From assembly GCA_048270225.1 (NCBI GenBank), contig JBLWTG010000005.1, positions 62,001 to 126,000 of the forward strand: a DNA stretch of 64,000 nt. Reading direction: 5' to 3'. The stretch comes from Allopusillimonas sp048270225. Its GTDB lineage: Bacteria > Pseudomonadota > Gammaproteobacteria > Burkholderiales > Burkholderiaceae_B. Under the pieces are notes generated by a model. It was given only the letters and a program-made list of their open reading frames with translations, ran no database searches and was not told the origin of the DNA. Made by a program: the position numbers and the translations under genes. This document shows positions 16,428 through 24,577 of this stretch, piece after piece (position 1 is the stretch's first letter; each line of letters begins with the position of its first letter).

Positions 16428-18409
16428 AACGCCGATGCCGATGCGGCGACGCGCTCTTCGTCCAGCCAGGCCTGGAACATCAGTACGCACCACAGCCGGG
16501 ATGAGTAATCACACCGGCCGCCCAGATGGCTTGTCCAGGTTGTGCGCAGTGCCCGGGTGTCGAAATAGCCTTCGCGGTCCAGGCGCTGCTCGGACAGCAG
16601 GTTCTCGGCCCAGTCGCGCAGCGGACCGCGCAGCCAACTGGCCAGCGGCACGGCAAAGCCCATCTTGGGACGTGCAGTCAGATGCCGTGGAACATGGCGG
16701 TGCAGCACCTCGCGTAACAGCCATTTTCCAGATCCATTCTTGATCTTGAGTTCAAGCGGTATGCGCCAGGCCAGTTCCACGACCCGATGATCCAGCATCG
16801 GCGTCCTGACCTCCAGGCTGTTGGCCATGGAGGCGCGGTCCACCTTGGCCAGTATGTCATCCGCGAGATAGGTCTGTGCATTCATGGCCATCATCCAGTG
16901 TTCGAAGTTGTCTACCTTGGGCCATGCCAGCGGGGTATCCAGCAGCGTGGCCGGTTCGCTGGCCCCCCGAACCAGCTGAGCGGGGCGGTTCCAGTGGCTG
17001 CTGAGCTGAAGATAAAAATCTTCCTGCGATTGCGCCGGCAGTACGCAGGCAAGGCGGTGCAGCTTTTCCCCGCTCATGGCCTGGCGCAGTGTGGCGGGCA
17101 GCAGCTTGCCCAGAGGACTGAGTGTCTTGTTCCAGGTCGGCACAGATACGCTGGACAGGCTGGCCGCGAAGGCTTTGCGCAAGGAGGACGGATAGCGGTT
17201 GACCCTGCTCCAGATCGCGGGAGCCAGGCGGTAGGCGGTGTACCCGCCGAACAGTTCATCTCCCGCATCGCCGCTCAATGCAACGGTCACATGGCGTCGG
17301 GCGAGCTGGCTGATCAGATAGGTGGGGATTTGCGAACTGTCGGCAAAGGGCTCGTCGTAGATGTGCGCCAACTTACCCACCAGCGCAAGCGTATCGTCCG
17401 GCTCGACGTACAGCTCGGTATGCCGGGTGCCCAGATGCCGTGCAATGGCTTTTGCGTGTCCGGCTTCGTCGTAGAGTTTGTCCTGGAATCCGATGGTGAA
17501 GGTCTGTATCGGTACCGCACTATGCGATTGCATCAATGCCGCGATGGTACTGCTGTCTATGCCTCCGCTCAGAAACGCACCCAGTGGCACATCTGCAATC
17601 ATCTGCGAGCAGACACTGTCTGACAGCGTCCGTTCGACCAGTGCGACAGCGTCGTCTATGCTGCCCTGGAAAGGGTTGTGCAATCCTTCCTGCACGGCAT
17701 GGTTCATGGTCCAGTAGGGCCGTGGCCGGGCTGATTGTGCGGTAGCCAGGCGGGTGAGCGGGATCTGTACAAAGTGGCCGGGGCGCAGCTTTTCGATGCC
17801 CTGATAGATCGAATGGGGCGCCGGAATGCAGGCGTGGCGCAGCAACAGCACCAGCGCGTTGCGGTCTATTTCCGGGGAGAAGTCGGGGCAGGCCTTGAGC
17901 GCCTTCAGCTCGGAGCCGAACAGCAGCATATTGCCCTGCCAGCCCCAGTACAGGGGCTTTTCGCCCATACGGTCGCGTGCCAGCGTCAGTGTGCAGCTCA
18001 GCCTGTCCCACAGTGCAATGGCAAACATGCCAATGGCAGCCTTGAGGGTTGCTTCCATGCCCCATGCGCAGCAGCAGGCGAGCAGGGTTTCGGTGTCGGC
18101 GTGGCCCCGCCATTGAGTAGGCGCTTGGCCGCTTTGCTGTAGTTGCTGGCGCAGATCCAGATGGTTGTAGATTTCACCGTTGAAGCTGATCACATAGCGG
18201 CCGCAGGCCGAGTGCATGGGCTGGCTGCCCGCATCGCTCGGGTCGATGACGGCGAGTCGGCGATGGCCCAGCGCCAATCCGATTCTGTGATCTGCCCAGG
18301 CGCCTGCGCCGTCGGGACCACGGTGGGAAATGGCAAGCGCCATTGAAGCGGCAGCACGTTTGAGCGTCGCGCTATCCTGTCTTCCGAATATGCCGGAAAT
18401 GCCGCACAT
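16424..18409 (-). CDS. Asparagine-synthase-like glutamine amidotransferase, copy 2
   Basis: A 661-residue AsnB-type protein from the ATG at 18409 (MCGISGIFGR, Cys2 nucleophile). The motifs are spaced as in copy 1: RGPDG at 30-34, FNGEIYNH near 76-83, PP-loop SGGIDSS at 281-287, and SGDAGDELFGGYTAY. The two copies are clearly paralogous along their whole length but well diverged, so the duplication is old or the genes came from different sources. Two separate amidotransferases suggest that two different uronic acid residues are amidated, or that one enzyme has a different acceptor (inference). Confidence 0.88.
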   Translation of the reverse strand: MCGISGIFGRQDSATLKRAAASMALAISHRGPDGAGAWADHRIGLALGHRRLAVIDPSDAGSQPMHSACGRYVISFNGEIYNHLDLRQQLQQSGQAPTQWRGHADTETLLACCCAWGMEATLKAAIGMFAIALWDRLSCTLTLARDRMGEKPLYWGWQGNMLLFGSELKALKACPDFSPEIDRNALVLLLRHACIPAPHSIYQGIEKLRPGHFVQIPLTRLATAQSARPRPYWTMNHAVQEGLHNPFQGSIDDAVALVERTLSDSVCSQMIADVPLGAFLSGGIDSSTIAALMQSHSAVPIQTFTIGFQDKLYDEAGHAKAIARHLGTRHTELYVEPDDTLALVGKLAHIYDEPFADSSQIPTYLISQLARRHVTVALSGDAGDELFGGYTAYRLAPAIWSRVNRYPSSLRKAFAASLSSVSVPTWNKTLSPLGKLLPATLRQAMSGEKLHRLACVLPAQSQEDFYLQLSSHWNRPAQLVRGASEPATLLDTPLAWPKVDNFEHWMMAMNAQTYLADDILAKVDRASMANSLEVRTPMLDHRVVELAWRIPLELKIKNGSGKWLLREVLHRHVPRHLTARPKMGFAVPLASWLRGPLRDWAENLLSEQRLDREGYFDTRALRTTWTSHLGGRCDYSSRLWCVLMFQAWLDEERVAASASAL

Positions 18410-18435
18410 GGGCAGGCTCCTTGAGTGTTCTGCGA

Positions 18436-19497
18436 TCAGGCCAGTTCTTCGTACATACGGCACATGCGTTGGCGCCACAAGTCCAGGCTGAATTTGCTGT
18501 GTATGGTCTGCACGGCGGCGTCTGACATGATGCGCCAGCGGTCAGGGTCCAGTTGCGCTGCCCTGAGCATGGCTTGCGTGAAGGCGTTCTCGTCCAGTTC
18601 AGCGATAAAGCCATTGACGCCGTCTACGATCAGGCCCTCTATGCCCGGCGACCGGGTGACGATCGGTACGACGCCACGCGCCATGGCTTCGAGCAAGGCG
18701 TTGTTGCCGAACACGATGCTGGCCGGCAGTACGAAATACCGCGCCCGGCCATACCACGGCATGGGGTCGGAGAACGCATGCAATGTCACGCCCGGTGGCT
18801 GGTGTTCGCGGACGTAACGTTGCATCGCTCGCGTGGGCCGATCGCATTGGCCCTCCTCCTGCATGCCCAGCATGACAGCACTGCAGTCCGCAAGTCTATG
18901 GTCGGCCATGGCGCGCACGATCCACTCAGGATGTCGGGGCCTGACCAGGCGATTGGCCCAGAGAAAGTCGATGTCCCTGCGTTCAGCGGCATCGGGCGAG
19001 CCTGGCACCTGCGCGGCGTTCGGTATGAAGTACAGCTTTCTTGCCCCTGCGGTGATGAGCAGGGGGAGCATGTAGGGCTCTTTGTACCAGACGGCATTCG
19101 CTGTCCGGTACGCCTTTTTAACCAGTACGCGGGTCAGATAGGCATGCATGGCCAGTGAGCCGATATCTCCGCGTTCCACAACAATCCAGCTGTAGTCGAA
19201 GCAGCGCAGCAATGGAAGATAGAGCAAGGTGAAGCGGCCACCGGCATAAAGCTCTACATGGTTGTAGGGCCCCTGCTTGAGCAGACGCCACACCTGCCGC
19301 AGCCTTTTGAAGGGACTTGCCGCCAGGACGCAATAGCGGTGCAGGCCTGCGTCCAGTTCATCGAAATGCTGATGCGAGTCGGCGCGCGAATCGATGGTGG
19401 CGATGGTGAAGCGATATTGCATTCGGGACAGGGCCTGCACTTGCGCCACGTTCTTGGCCGCGAAGGTGTCTATGCCCAGGATGAGTACATGCTTCAT
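18436..19497 (-). CDS. Glycosyltransferase (GT4-like)
   Basis: A 353-residue protein from MKHVLILGIDTFAAKN. The C-terminal half carries the GT4 donor pattern FGNNALLEAMARGVVPIV followed by SPGIEGLIVDGVNGF. The N-terminal domain is less typical, which fits acceptor-side divergence. It sits 60 bases after the deacetylase-like gene and 26 bases before an AsnB-like gene, in the same operon. Confidence 0.8.
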   Translation of the reverse strand: MKHVLILGIDTFAAKNVAQVQALSRMQYRFTIATIDSRADSHQHFDELDAGLHRYCVLAASPFKRLRQVWRLLKQGPYNHVELYAGGRFTLLYLPLLRCFDYSWIVVERGDIGSLAMHAYLTRVLVKKAYRTANAVWYKEPYMLPLLITAGARKLYFIPNAAQVPGSPDAAERRDIDFLWANRLVRPRHPEWIVRAMADHRLADCSAVMLGMQEEGQCDRPTRAMQRYVREHQPPGVTLHAFSDPMPWYGRARYFVLPASIVFGNNALLEAMARGVVPIVTRSPGIEGLIVDGVNGFIAELDENAFTQAMLRAAQLDPDRWRIMSDAAVQTIHSKFSLDLWRQRMCRMYEELA

Positions 19498-19557
19498 GAC
19501 GTGTTTCCGCAGGATGGGCGTGCTTCGTGCCAGCAGGAGGCAGGCGGCGTCCGGGCA

Positions 19558-20916
19558 TCATCCCAGCAGGCTTGCATAGAGGCTGCGCTTGGCATGCGTT
19601 TCGAGTTCGGAGTTGTGCCACAGCAGGGTAAAGCAGCCTGCCACGGCGCGACATGCGTTCTTGATCTGCAGAAATTTTTCACGTGCCGCAGCGCCGGTGC
19701 CCAGTCCAAGATAGCGTGGCGCCATAACCGTGCACTCCATCGCGATCAGGGGCCGGATGCGAAGGTTCAGCGCGCGATCCAGCAGTGTGTCGAATGCCTG
19801 GTACTCAAAACAGGTGCCGCAACGAAAACCGGGCCTATCTGCATACCCCAGGCTGCTGTCGTAGCTCATGGCGGCCTGCTCCCAGGCCCGCAGTGTTGTG
19901 GGAGTTTCCCAACGAAGCAGATGCATTCTTCCGCCCCATTCCCTCTGGTCTATGCCTTCCTGGGCGCAGATGCGTCGGAGCCGCCGCGCTTCGGATGCCA
20001 GCGCGTCGCTGTCTTTATAGGTGTTGTAGCTGGGATGCAGCCCGATTTCATGTCCGCGTGCATGTATGCGGCGCATGAGTTCGCGGACTGCAGGGTGCTC
20101 CGGCTCATAATGACCATCCATGGCCGCATTGGTTCGCCCGCAGATGAAGTAGAAGGCGCTGCGCAGCCGATAATGTTCAGACAGGTCCATGATCCAGTCG
20201 AACGTATTGGCCGGGTCTGCCCGCAGCAGTCGCTGCCGCGTCCCAAGCCAGATAAGCGGCGCACTGATCGTTTGCGCCAGATTGCGCCGGTGCAGCAAAT
20301 CGCTCGCCATCATGCAGGACAGTTGCCGCAGGCTGGAAAAGCCGAAGCGGCTGGGCCAGTCGACATCATGTGAAACGCGCATGAAGAACTCAGGCGCGGC
20401 TTGTTTCATGCCTGGCCATACGCGCTGCATGGCCTGTTTCATGATGTACAGCCATTCATCCACCACCGGCCGTTCCAGATAGCCATGCCGGACCGCGTGG
20501 GAGGACGCAGCGGGAAAGCGGCCGTGCAGATCGACATCGGTCCGGGCGTGTTCTTCCTGCCGTGTCAGCATCCAGTAGAGCAGTCCAGGAATATCATAGG
20601 CCACGGTCAGACCGTATGCATCGGCGACGATCAATGGCTCGGGCAATGCGGCAGCGCCAGGTGCGGGCAGAGGAAGGTTTAACGCCATGTTCCAGCCTTG
20701 GGTCGCGCCGTTCCATCGTGCGCAGGGTAGGTCGGAACCGTTGCAGGTGAATGTGCCTGGATCCGAGAGAAAGCGTATGCCCAGGGAACTGCCTTCTACA
20801 GATAGGTATAGGTAAGCGTCGTTTCGCGCCTCCAGGCGCAGAGGCTGTCCAAATCGCTCGCTCAGCACGCTGGACAGCCATGCGAGTGCAGCTTTGCTGT
20901 ATGCCTGCGCCATCAT
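19558..20916 (-). CDS. Polysaccharide-deacetylase-like protein with extra N-terminal domain, copy 1
   Basis: A 452-residue protein. The N-terminal 170 residues are an all-purpose-looking alpha/beta region without recognised motifs, often found fused to deacetylases in exopolysaccharide clusters. The catalytic half has HDVDWPSRFG (183-192), the equivalent of NodB motif 1, and HEIGLHPSYN (289-298), the equivalent of motif 2. A WGGRMHLLRWETP segment follows. The start ATGATG at 20916 overlaps the stop of the FemAB-like gene (20913), so the two are translationally coupled. That coupling suggests they work in sequence: removal of an acetyl group, then acylation of the freed amine by the partner (inference). 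Confidence 0.75.
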   Translation of the reverse strand: MMAQAYSKAALAWLSSVLSERFGQPLRLEARNDAYLYLSVEGSSLGIRFLSDPGTFTCNGSDLPCARWNGATQGWNMALNLPLPAPGAAALPEPLIVADAYGLTVAYDIPGLLYWMLTRQEEHARTDVDLHGRFPAASSHAVRHGYLERPVVDEWLYIMKQAMQRVWPGMKQAAPEFFMRVSHDVDWPSRFGFSSLRQLSCMMASDLLHRRNLAQTISAPLIWLGTRQRLLRADPANTFDWIMDLSEHYRLRSAFYFICGRTNAAMDGHYEPEHPAVRELMRRIHARGHEIGLHPSYNTYKDSDALASEARRLRRICAQEGIDQREWGGRMHLLRWETPTTLRAWEQAAMSYDSSLGYADRPGFRCGTCFEYQAFDTLLDRALNLRIRPLIAMECTVMAPRYLGLGTGAAAREKFLQIKNACRAVAGCFTLLWHNSELETHAKRSLYASLLG

Positions 20917-22010
20917 GGATTCCAGCGCAGGCGCGTTTTCAGGAGTCTGAGCAATGGGTAGAGCGGGGAGGTGGTTTTCATCACCGAAAAGTACGGCGTT
21001 TGCCGACTGTTGAATTGCCGCACGGATGACTCAACGGAGGGGATCATGCTCCCTTCGAAGTCGAATTTACGGGTCAGGCGCGATACGTGCCGGATGGATT
21101 CGCGCAGCAGCAGAGTCGACGCTCCGCTGCTCTTTAGCGTCTGGTCTATGGTGTTGATCAGGGCGTAGGCGCTGTTTTCGTCCCAGATGACGAATATGGC
21201 GGCATGCAGCGTACCTTGCGCGTCATAGGCGCCCAGCGAACAGGCCGCGCCATGCTTATAGCCTTCGGCGTAGATACGGTCGAACAGATCCCGGGAGTAA
21301 AGGATTTTTGCGTTGCGCTGGCCGAGCGTCCTGACGTGATGGTCATAGAACTCTCTGGCGGGTATGTGGAACTTCACCGTCAGGTTGCGTTGTGCTTTCT
21401 TCAGATCCTGCCGCTTGCCTTCGGAAAACTGCTCGAATACTGCCTCGGGGTTTGAGATGTCGTTGATGACATAGGTATAGCGCGTAGTCTGCTGAAAGCC
21501 GGCCCAGTAGAAGGGCAGCCAGTTCGTATTCGAGTAATGCCACCGTTGCTCGAAGTAGTCAAATGCCGGAAGCTGGGCGATCAGCGCGCTCATCAGTTTC
21601 TTCTCTTCGCTCAACTGCTTCATCTGGCATGTGTGTCTGCGGCGGATCCAGGGTCCCATGGTCTGGGTGAACGGCGGGTGCACGATCAGCCAAAAGCCCA
21701 GTTTGCGCGTCCTGCAATAAGGCATGGACGCGATGACCTGTCCATCCTTTTCGACCAATGCTACATCCCAGCCCTGTTCGCCGGCGACAGCATCCAGCCA
21801 CCAGGCACGGCTGAAAATAGGAATGGCGGTTTCGTTCAGGCATAGGGAACGATAGGTCGCTCTGGATGCGGCTGCGCGCTGCGCCGGTTCCTGACGGGGC
21901 GACACGGTTGCTGGTGCATCCGGTGATTGCCCCTTGGGCAGGATGTCCGGCTTTGGCAATGCTTTGGATAGGGTGCCAGTACCTTGCGGACTGGTGGGAA
22001 CATGTGCCAT
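20913..22010 (-). CDS. FemAB/GNAT-like acyltransferase, copy 2
   Basis: A 365-residue paralogue of the gene at 9155. The shared landmarks are IPIFSRAWWLDA, GPWIRR, TNWLPFYWAGFQQTTRYTY, KSSGASTLL and RKFDFEGSM. It carries an extra N-terminal tail of about 45 residues rich in Pro, Ser and Gln. The ATG at 22010 has a GGAGAG ribosome site 6 bases upstream. It lies 25 bases after wzx and overlaps the following deacetylase gene by four bases. No signal peptide is visible, so it should act in the cytoplasm. Donor and acceptor are unknown; FemAB relatives use aminoacyl-tRNA or acyl-CoA. Confidence 0.75.
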   Translation of the reverse strand: MAHVPTSPQGTGTLSKALPKPDILPKGQSPDAPATVSPRQEPAQRAAASRATYRSLCLNETAIPIFSRAWWLDAVAGEQGWDVALVEKDGQVIASMPYCRTRKLGFWLIVHPPFTQTMGPWIRRRHTCQMKQLSEEKKLMSALIAQLPAFDYFEQRWHYSNTNWLPFYWAGFQQTTRYTYVINDISNPEAVFEQFSEGKRQDLKKAQRNLTVKFHIPAREFYDHHVRTLGQRNAKILYSRDLFDRIYAEGYKHGAACSLGAYDAQGTLHAAIFVIWDENSAYALINTIDQTLKSSGASTLLLRESIRHVSRLTRKFDFEGSMIPSVESSVRQFNSRQTPYFSVMKTTSPLYPLLRLLKTRLRWNP

Positions 22011-22035
22011 ACGACACTCTCCGGTTGAAAGGAAT

Positions 22036-23472
22036 TCAGTAAGCTTTGCGCAGCAGAAAATAAAAGCGCGCGCAGATCAGCAGGACACTTAGCAGCGCGG
22101 CACTTATCCACGCCGCCATCTGGCCGGCATGCAAGCCGGCGATCAGCGGCGCCATGCAGAGGCCGCCCCAGCCCAGTGACTTGAGCAAGGGCCGCAGCAA
22201 TGAGCTTGAGGAATTGCCGACCAGCATGGTGATCCAGATCAGGTAAGCGGCCCAGCACAGGACGCTGCCCATGGAAAACAGGGCAACGGTGAACACCAGA
22301 TCATGTTGCAGGCTGCCCGCCAGAATGGCGGCGATGCGGACAACAAAGACGATGGCGTAGAAGACCAGGCCTTCGCGCTGTTTCTCCAGCACAGGGATCA
22401 GCGTGCTGAAGGGCGAAGCAATAAAGCGGATATACAGCCAGGGCGTCATCCACTGCACGAGCACGCCGGCCTGGCGCCAGTCCTGACCAAATGCCAGAGT
22501 GAACAGGTCTGGTGCAATCACAATCAGCATCAGGACAAACGGCATGGCGATATGGGACAGCTTGTCATAGACGGCGGCCACCAACTGTCCCAGCCGGCCC
22601 TCGCGCTGCGCCTGCGCCGCGTTGGCCAGCAATACATGGGCGATGGCGCCGCCCAGCACGGTCATGGGCATGGCCAGCACACGGTTGGCCAGGGCATACA
22701 GGCCGGCTGCAGCGGGGCTGAACAGCGCGGCAAGCAGGATGGAGGGCAGTTCACGCCCCGCTGTATTCAGGAGATTGGACCATGTGGAGAACAGCGGAAA
22801 GTTGCGATAGCGTTTGCCCGCAGCCAGCATGCCGCGCAGGCTGATATGGCGAAAGCCTGCGCTGTCGCGGGCATACCTGGCCAGCGACAGGCAGCCTGTG
22901 GTCTGTCCTGCGGTATGTCCCAGGATCAGAGCCAGTGTCGCCAGCTTGTACCCGGCAAGCTGCATGGTTGTGTTGGCCAGGGACTGCTTCAGGCGTGTTT
23001 GTGCGACCAGCGAAAAATGCTTGCGCCGCATGGCCCAGAACGCCAGGATCTGGCTGGCACTGGCCAGAAAGAGCCCAATGGGCAGCAGCCCTATATATGG
23101 CGCTATCGCAGCAGCGTCCAGTCTGCGCAAGATATGCCCGCCCGCGAACAGGATGACGGCGCCGCAGGCCAGCGCGACGAGCCCGGCAATCGCCAGGCAC
23201 AGCATGGCGACATTTGCGCCTTCCTCATCGGTTTCAGGCAGGGGGATGGCTTCTTCGTAGGTCAGCGTCGAAATGGACAGCAGCATGCTGAGCAGCCCTG
23301 TGTAGACAGCAAGCAGCCCAAACTGCTCCGGCGTGTACAGCCGCGTCAGCAGGGGGGCCGCCAGCATCAGCAGCGCCTGAGAACCGGCGGTGCCGCTGGC
23401 CAGCAGGCCAACCCCACGCGCGAATGCGTGCCTGGGCAGCAGTGCGGCGATCCGGGAAGATAGCGCGATCAT
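22036..23472 (-). CDS. Polysaccharide flippase (Wzx family)
   Basis: A 478-residue polytopic protein with about 12-14 hydrophobic segments. Its N-terminal layout is typical of the MOP-superfamily polysaccharide exporters, with GTAGSQALLMLAAPLLTRLYTPEQFG around residues 27-52, split here by the usual first two helices. It should move undecaprenyl-diphosphate-linked repeat units across the inner membrane. The ATG overlaps the stop of the aminotransferase gene (23469-23472). Together with wza, wzc and the Wzy-like gene it indicates a Wzy-dependent pathway. Confidence 0.88.
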   Translation of the reverse strand: MIALSSRIAALLPRHAFARGVGLLASGTAGSQALLMLAAPLLTRLYTPEQFGLLAVYTGLLSMLLSISTLTYEEAIPLPETDEEGANVAMLCLAIAGLVALACGAVILFAGGHILRRLDAAAIAPYIGLLPIGLFLASASQILAFWAMRRKHFSLVAQTRLKQSLANTTMQLAGYKLATLALILGHTAGQTTGCLSLARYARDSAGFRHISLRGMLAAGKRYRNFPLFSTWSNLLNTAGRELPSILLAALFSPAAAGLYALANRVLAMPMTVLGGAIAHVLLANAAQAQREGRLGQLVAAVYDKLSHIAMPFVLMLIVIAPDLFTLAFGQDWRQAGVLVQWMTPWLYIRFIASPFSTLIPVLEKQREGLVFYAIVFVVRIAAILAGSLQHDLVFTVALFSMGSVLCWAAYLIWITMLVGNSSSSLLRPLLKSLGWGGLCMAPLIAGLHAGQMAAWISAALLSVLLICARFYFLLRKAY

Positions 23473-24563
23473 GGATTCATGACATCCATGAAAATGTCGG
23501 CGATGCGTTGCTGAGTCTGTTCATCGAGATAAGGATGCATGGGCAGGCAGAGTATTTCCCGGGCCGCTTCATTTCCCAGCGGCAGATGTGCGCCGCTATC
23601 CTGGAATGCGGGTTGTTTGTTCAGCGGGATGGGGTAATGGACGGCGGAAGGAATACCCGCGAGTCTGAGTTTTTCCCGCAATGTATCCCGGACCGGCGTC
23701 CGGATGGTGTACTGCGCATACACGCTCAGGTTATGCGGTTCGACATAAGGCGCCGAGACCAGTTTCAGGGGGCTGAACAGCCGTTCATAACCCTGCGCCA
23801 CATGTTGGCGCAGTGCAATTTCGTCTGGCAGGGTGTCCAGCTTGGCCAGCAGGATGGCGGCCTGCAGTGTATCCAGCCGACTGTTTACGCCGATCCGCAC
23901 ATGGCGGCCCGCGTTGTCCTGTCCGTGTCGGGCGATTTGCCGCAGAATGGCTGCCAGTTCGTCATCATTGGTGAATAAGGCGCCGCCGTCGCCATAGCAG
24001 CCCAGCGGTTTGCTGGGAAAGAAGCTGGTGCAGGCTATCGTACTCAGTCCGCAGGATGCGCGGTTTCTGTAGCGGGCGCCAAAACTTTGTGCGGCATCTT
24101 CGATCACGGCCAGCTTGTAGCGCTCAGCGACAGCATTGATGGCATCCATATCAGGGCACTGTCCATACAGCGAAACGGGAATGATCGCCTTGGTCCGCGT
24201 GCTGATGGCGGCTTCGAGCAGCCCCGGATCCAGGGTGTAGGTATGGGCATCGATGTCAACATAGACGGGGGTGGCGCCCAGCAGGAGAATGGTCTGCGCC
24301 GTTGCGGCATAGCTGAATCCCGGCGTGATGACTTCGTCGCTGGGCCCTATGCCCAGGGCCATTTGCGCGATCTGCAGTGCATCGGTTCCGTTGCCGCAGC
24401 TGATGCAGTGTCGGGTTCCGGTGATGTCTGCCAGCCGTGACTCAAGCTCGTAGACCTCGGGTCCCTGCACATACTGTCCGTGAGCAAGCACGCGGGCCAG
24501 TCTGTCGTCTACCTTGCCTTTTATGCGTGCCTGCTGGGTATGCAGATCGATAAACTCGATCAT
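23469..24563 (-). CDS. wbpE: WbpE-like PLP aminotransferase (UDP-3-keto-HexNAcA aminotransferase)
   Basis: A 364-residue DegT/DnrJ/EryC1-family enzyme. The ATG at 24563 gives the family N-terminus MIEFIDLHTQQARIK; a TTG at 24581 is also in frame. The PLP lysine is Lys185 in FFPSKPLGC, the same number as in Pseudomonas WbpE, and Asp156 lies in EDAAQSFGA. The close match to WbpE along the chain (ARHGQD, NSRLDTLQAAIL, VHYPIPLNKQP) suggests amination at C3 of UDP-3-keto-GlcNAcA, giving a 2,3-diamino uronic acid. The partner steps WbpA, WbpB and WbpD are not in the window and must be elsewhere if this holds. It follows wzc closely and overlaps wzx by four bases. Confidence 0.85.
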   Translation of the reverse strand: MIEFIDLHTQQARIKGKVDDRLARVLAHGQYVQGPEVYELESRLADITGTRHCISCGNGTDALQIAQMALGIGPSDEVITPGFSYAATAQTILLLGATPVYVDIDAHTYTLDPGLLEAAISTRTKAIIPVSLYGQCPDMDAINAVAERYKLAVIEDAAQSFGARYRNRASCGLSTIACTSFFPSKPLGCYGDGGALFTNDDELAAILRQIARHGQDNAGRHVRIGVNSRLDTLQAAILLAKLDTLPDEIALRQHVAQGYERLFSPLKLVSAPYVEPHNLSVYAQYTIRTPVRDTLREKLRLAGIPSAVHYPIPLNKQPAFQDSGAHLPLGNEAAREILCLPMHPYLDEQTQQRIADIFMDVMNP

Positions 24564-24577
24564 GGCTGGGTTTCCGG

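Noticed and set aside
19258..20373. 371-residue open frame on the plus strand
   Set aside because: It is antisense to the glycosyltransferase and deacetylase genes, with no family features.
22303..23463. 386-residue open frame on the plus strand
   Set aside because: It is antisense to the wzx flippase, very rich in Gln, Arg and Gly, and without motifs.
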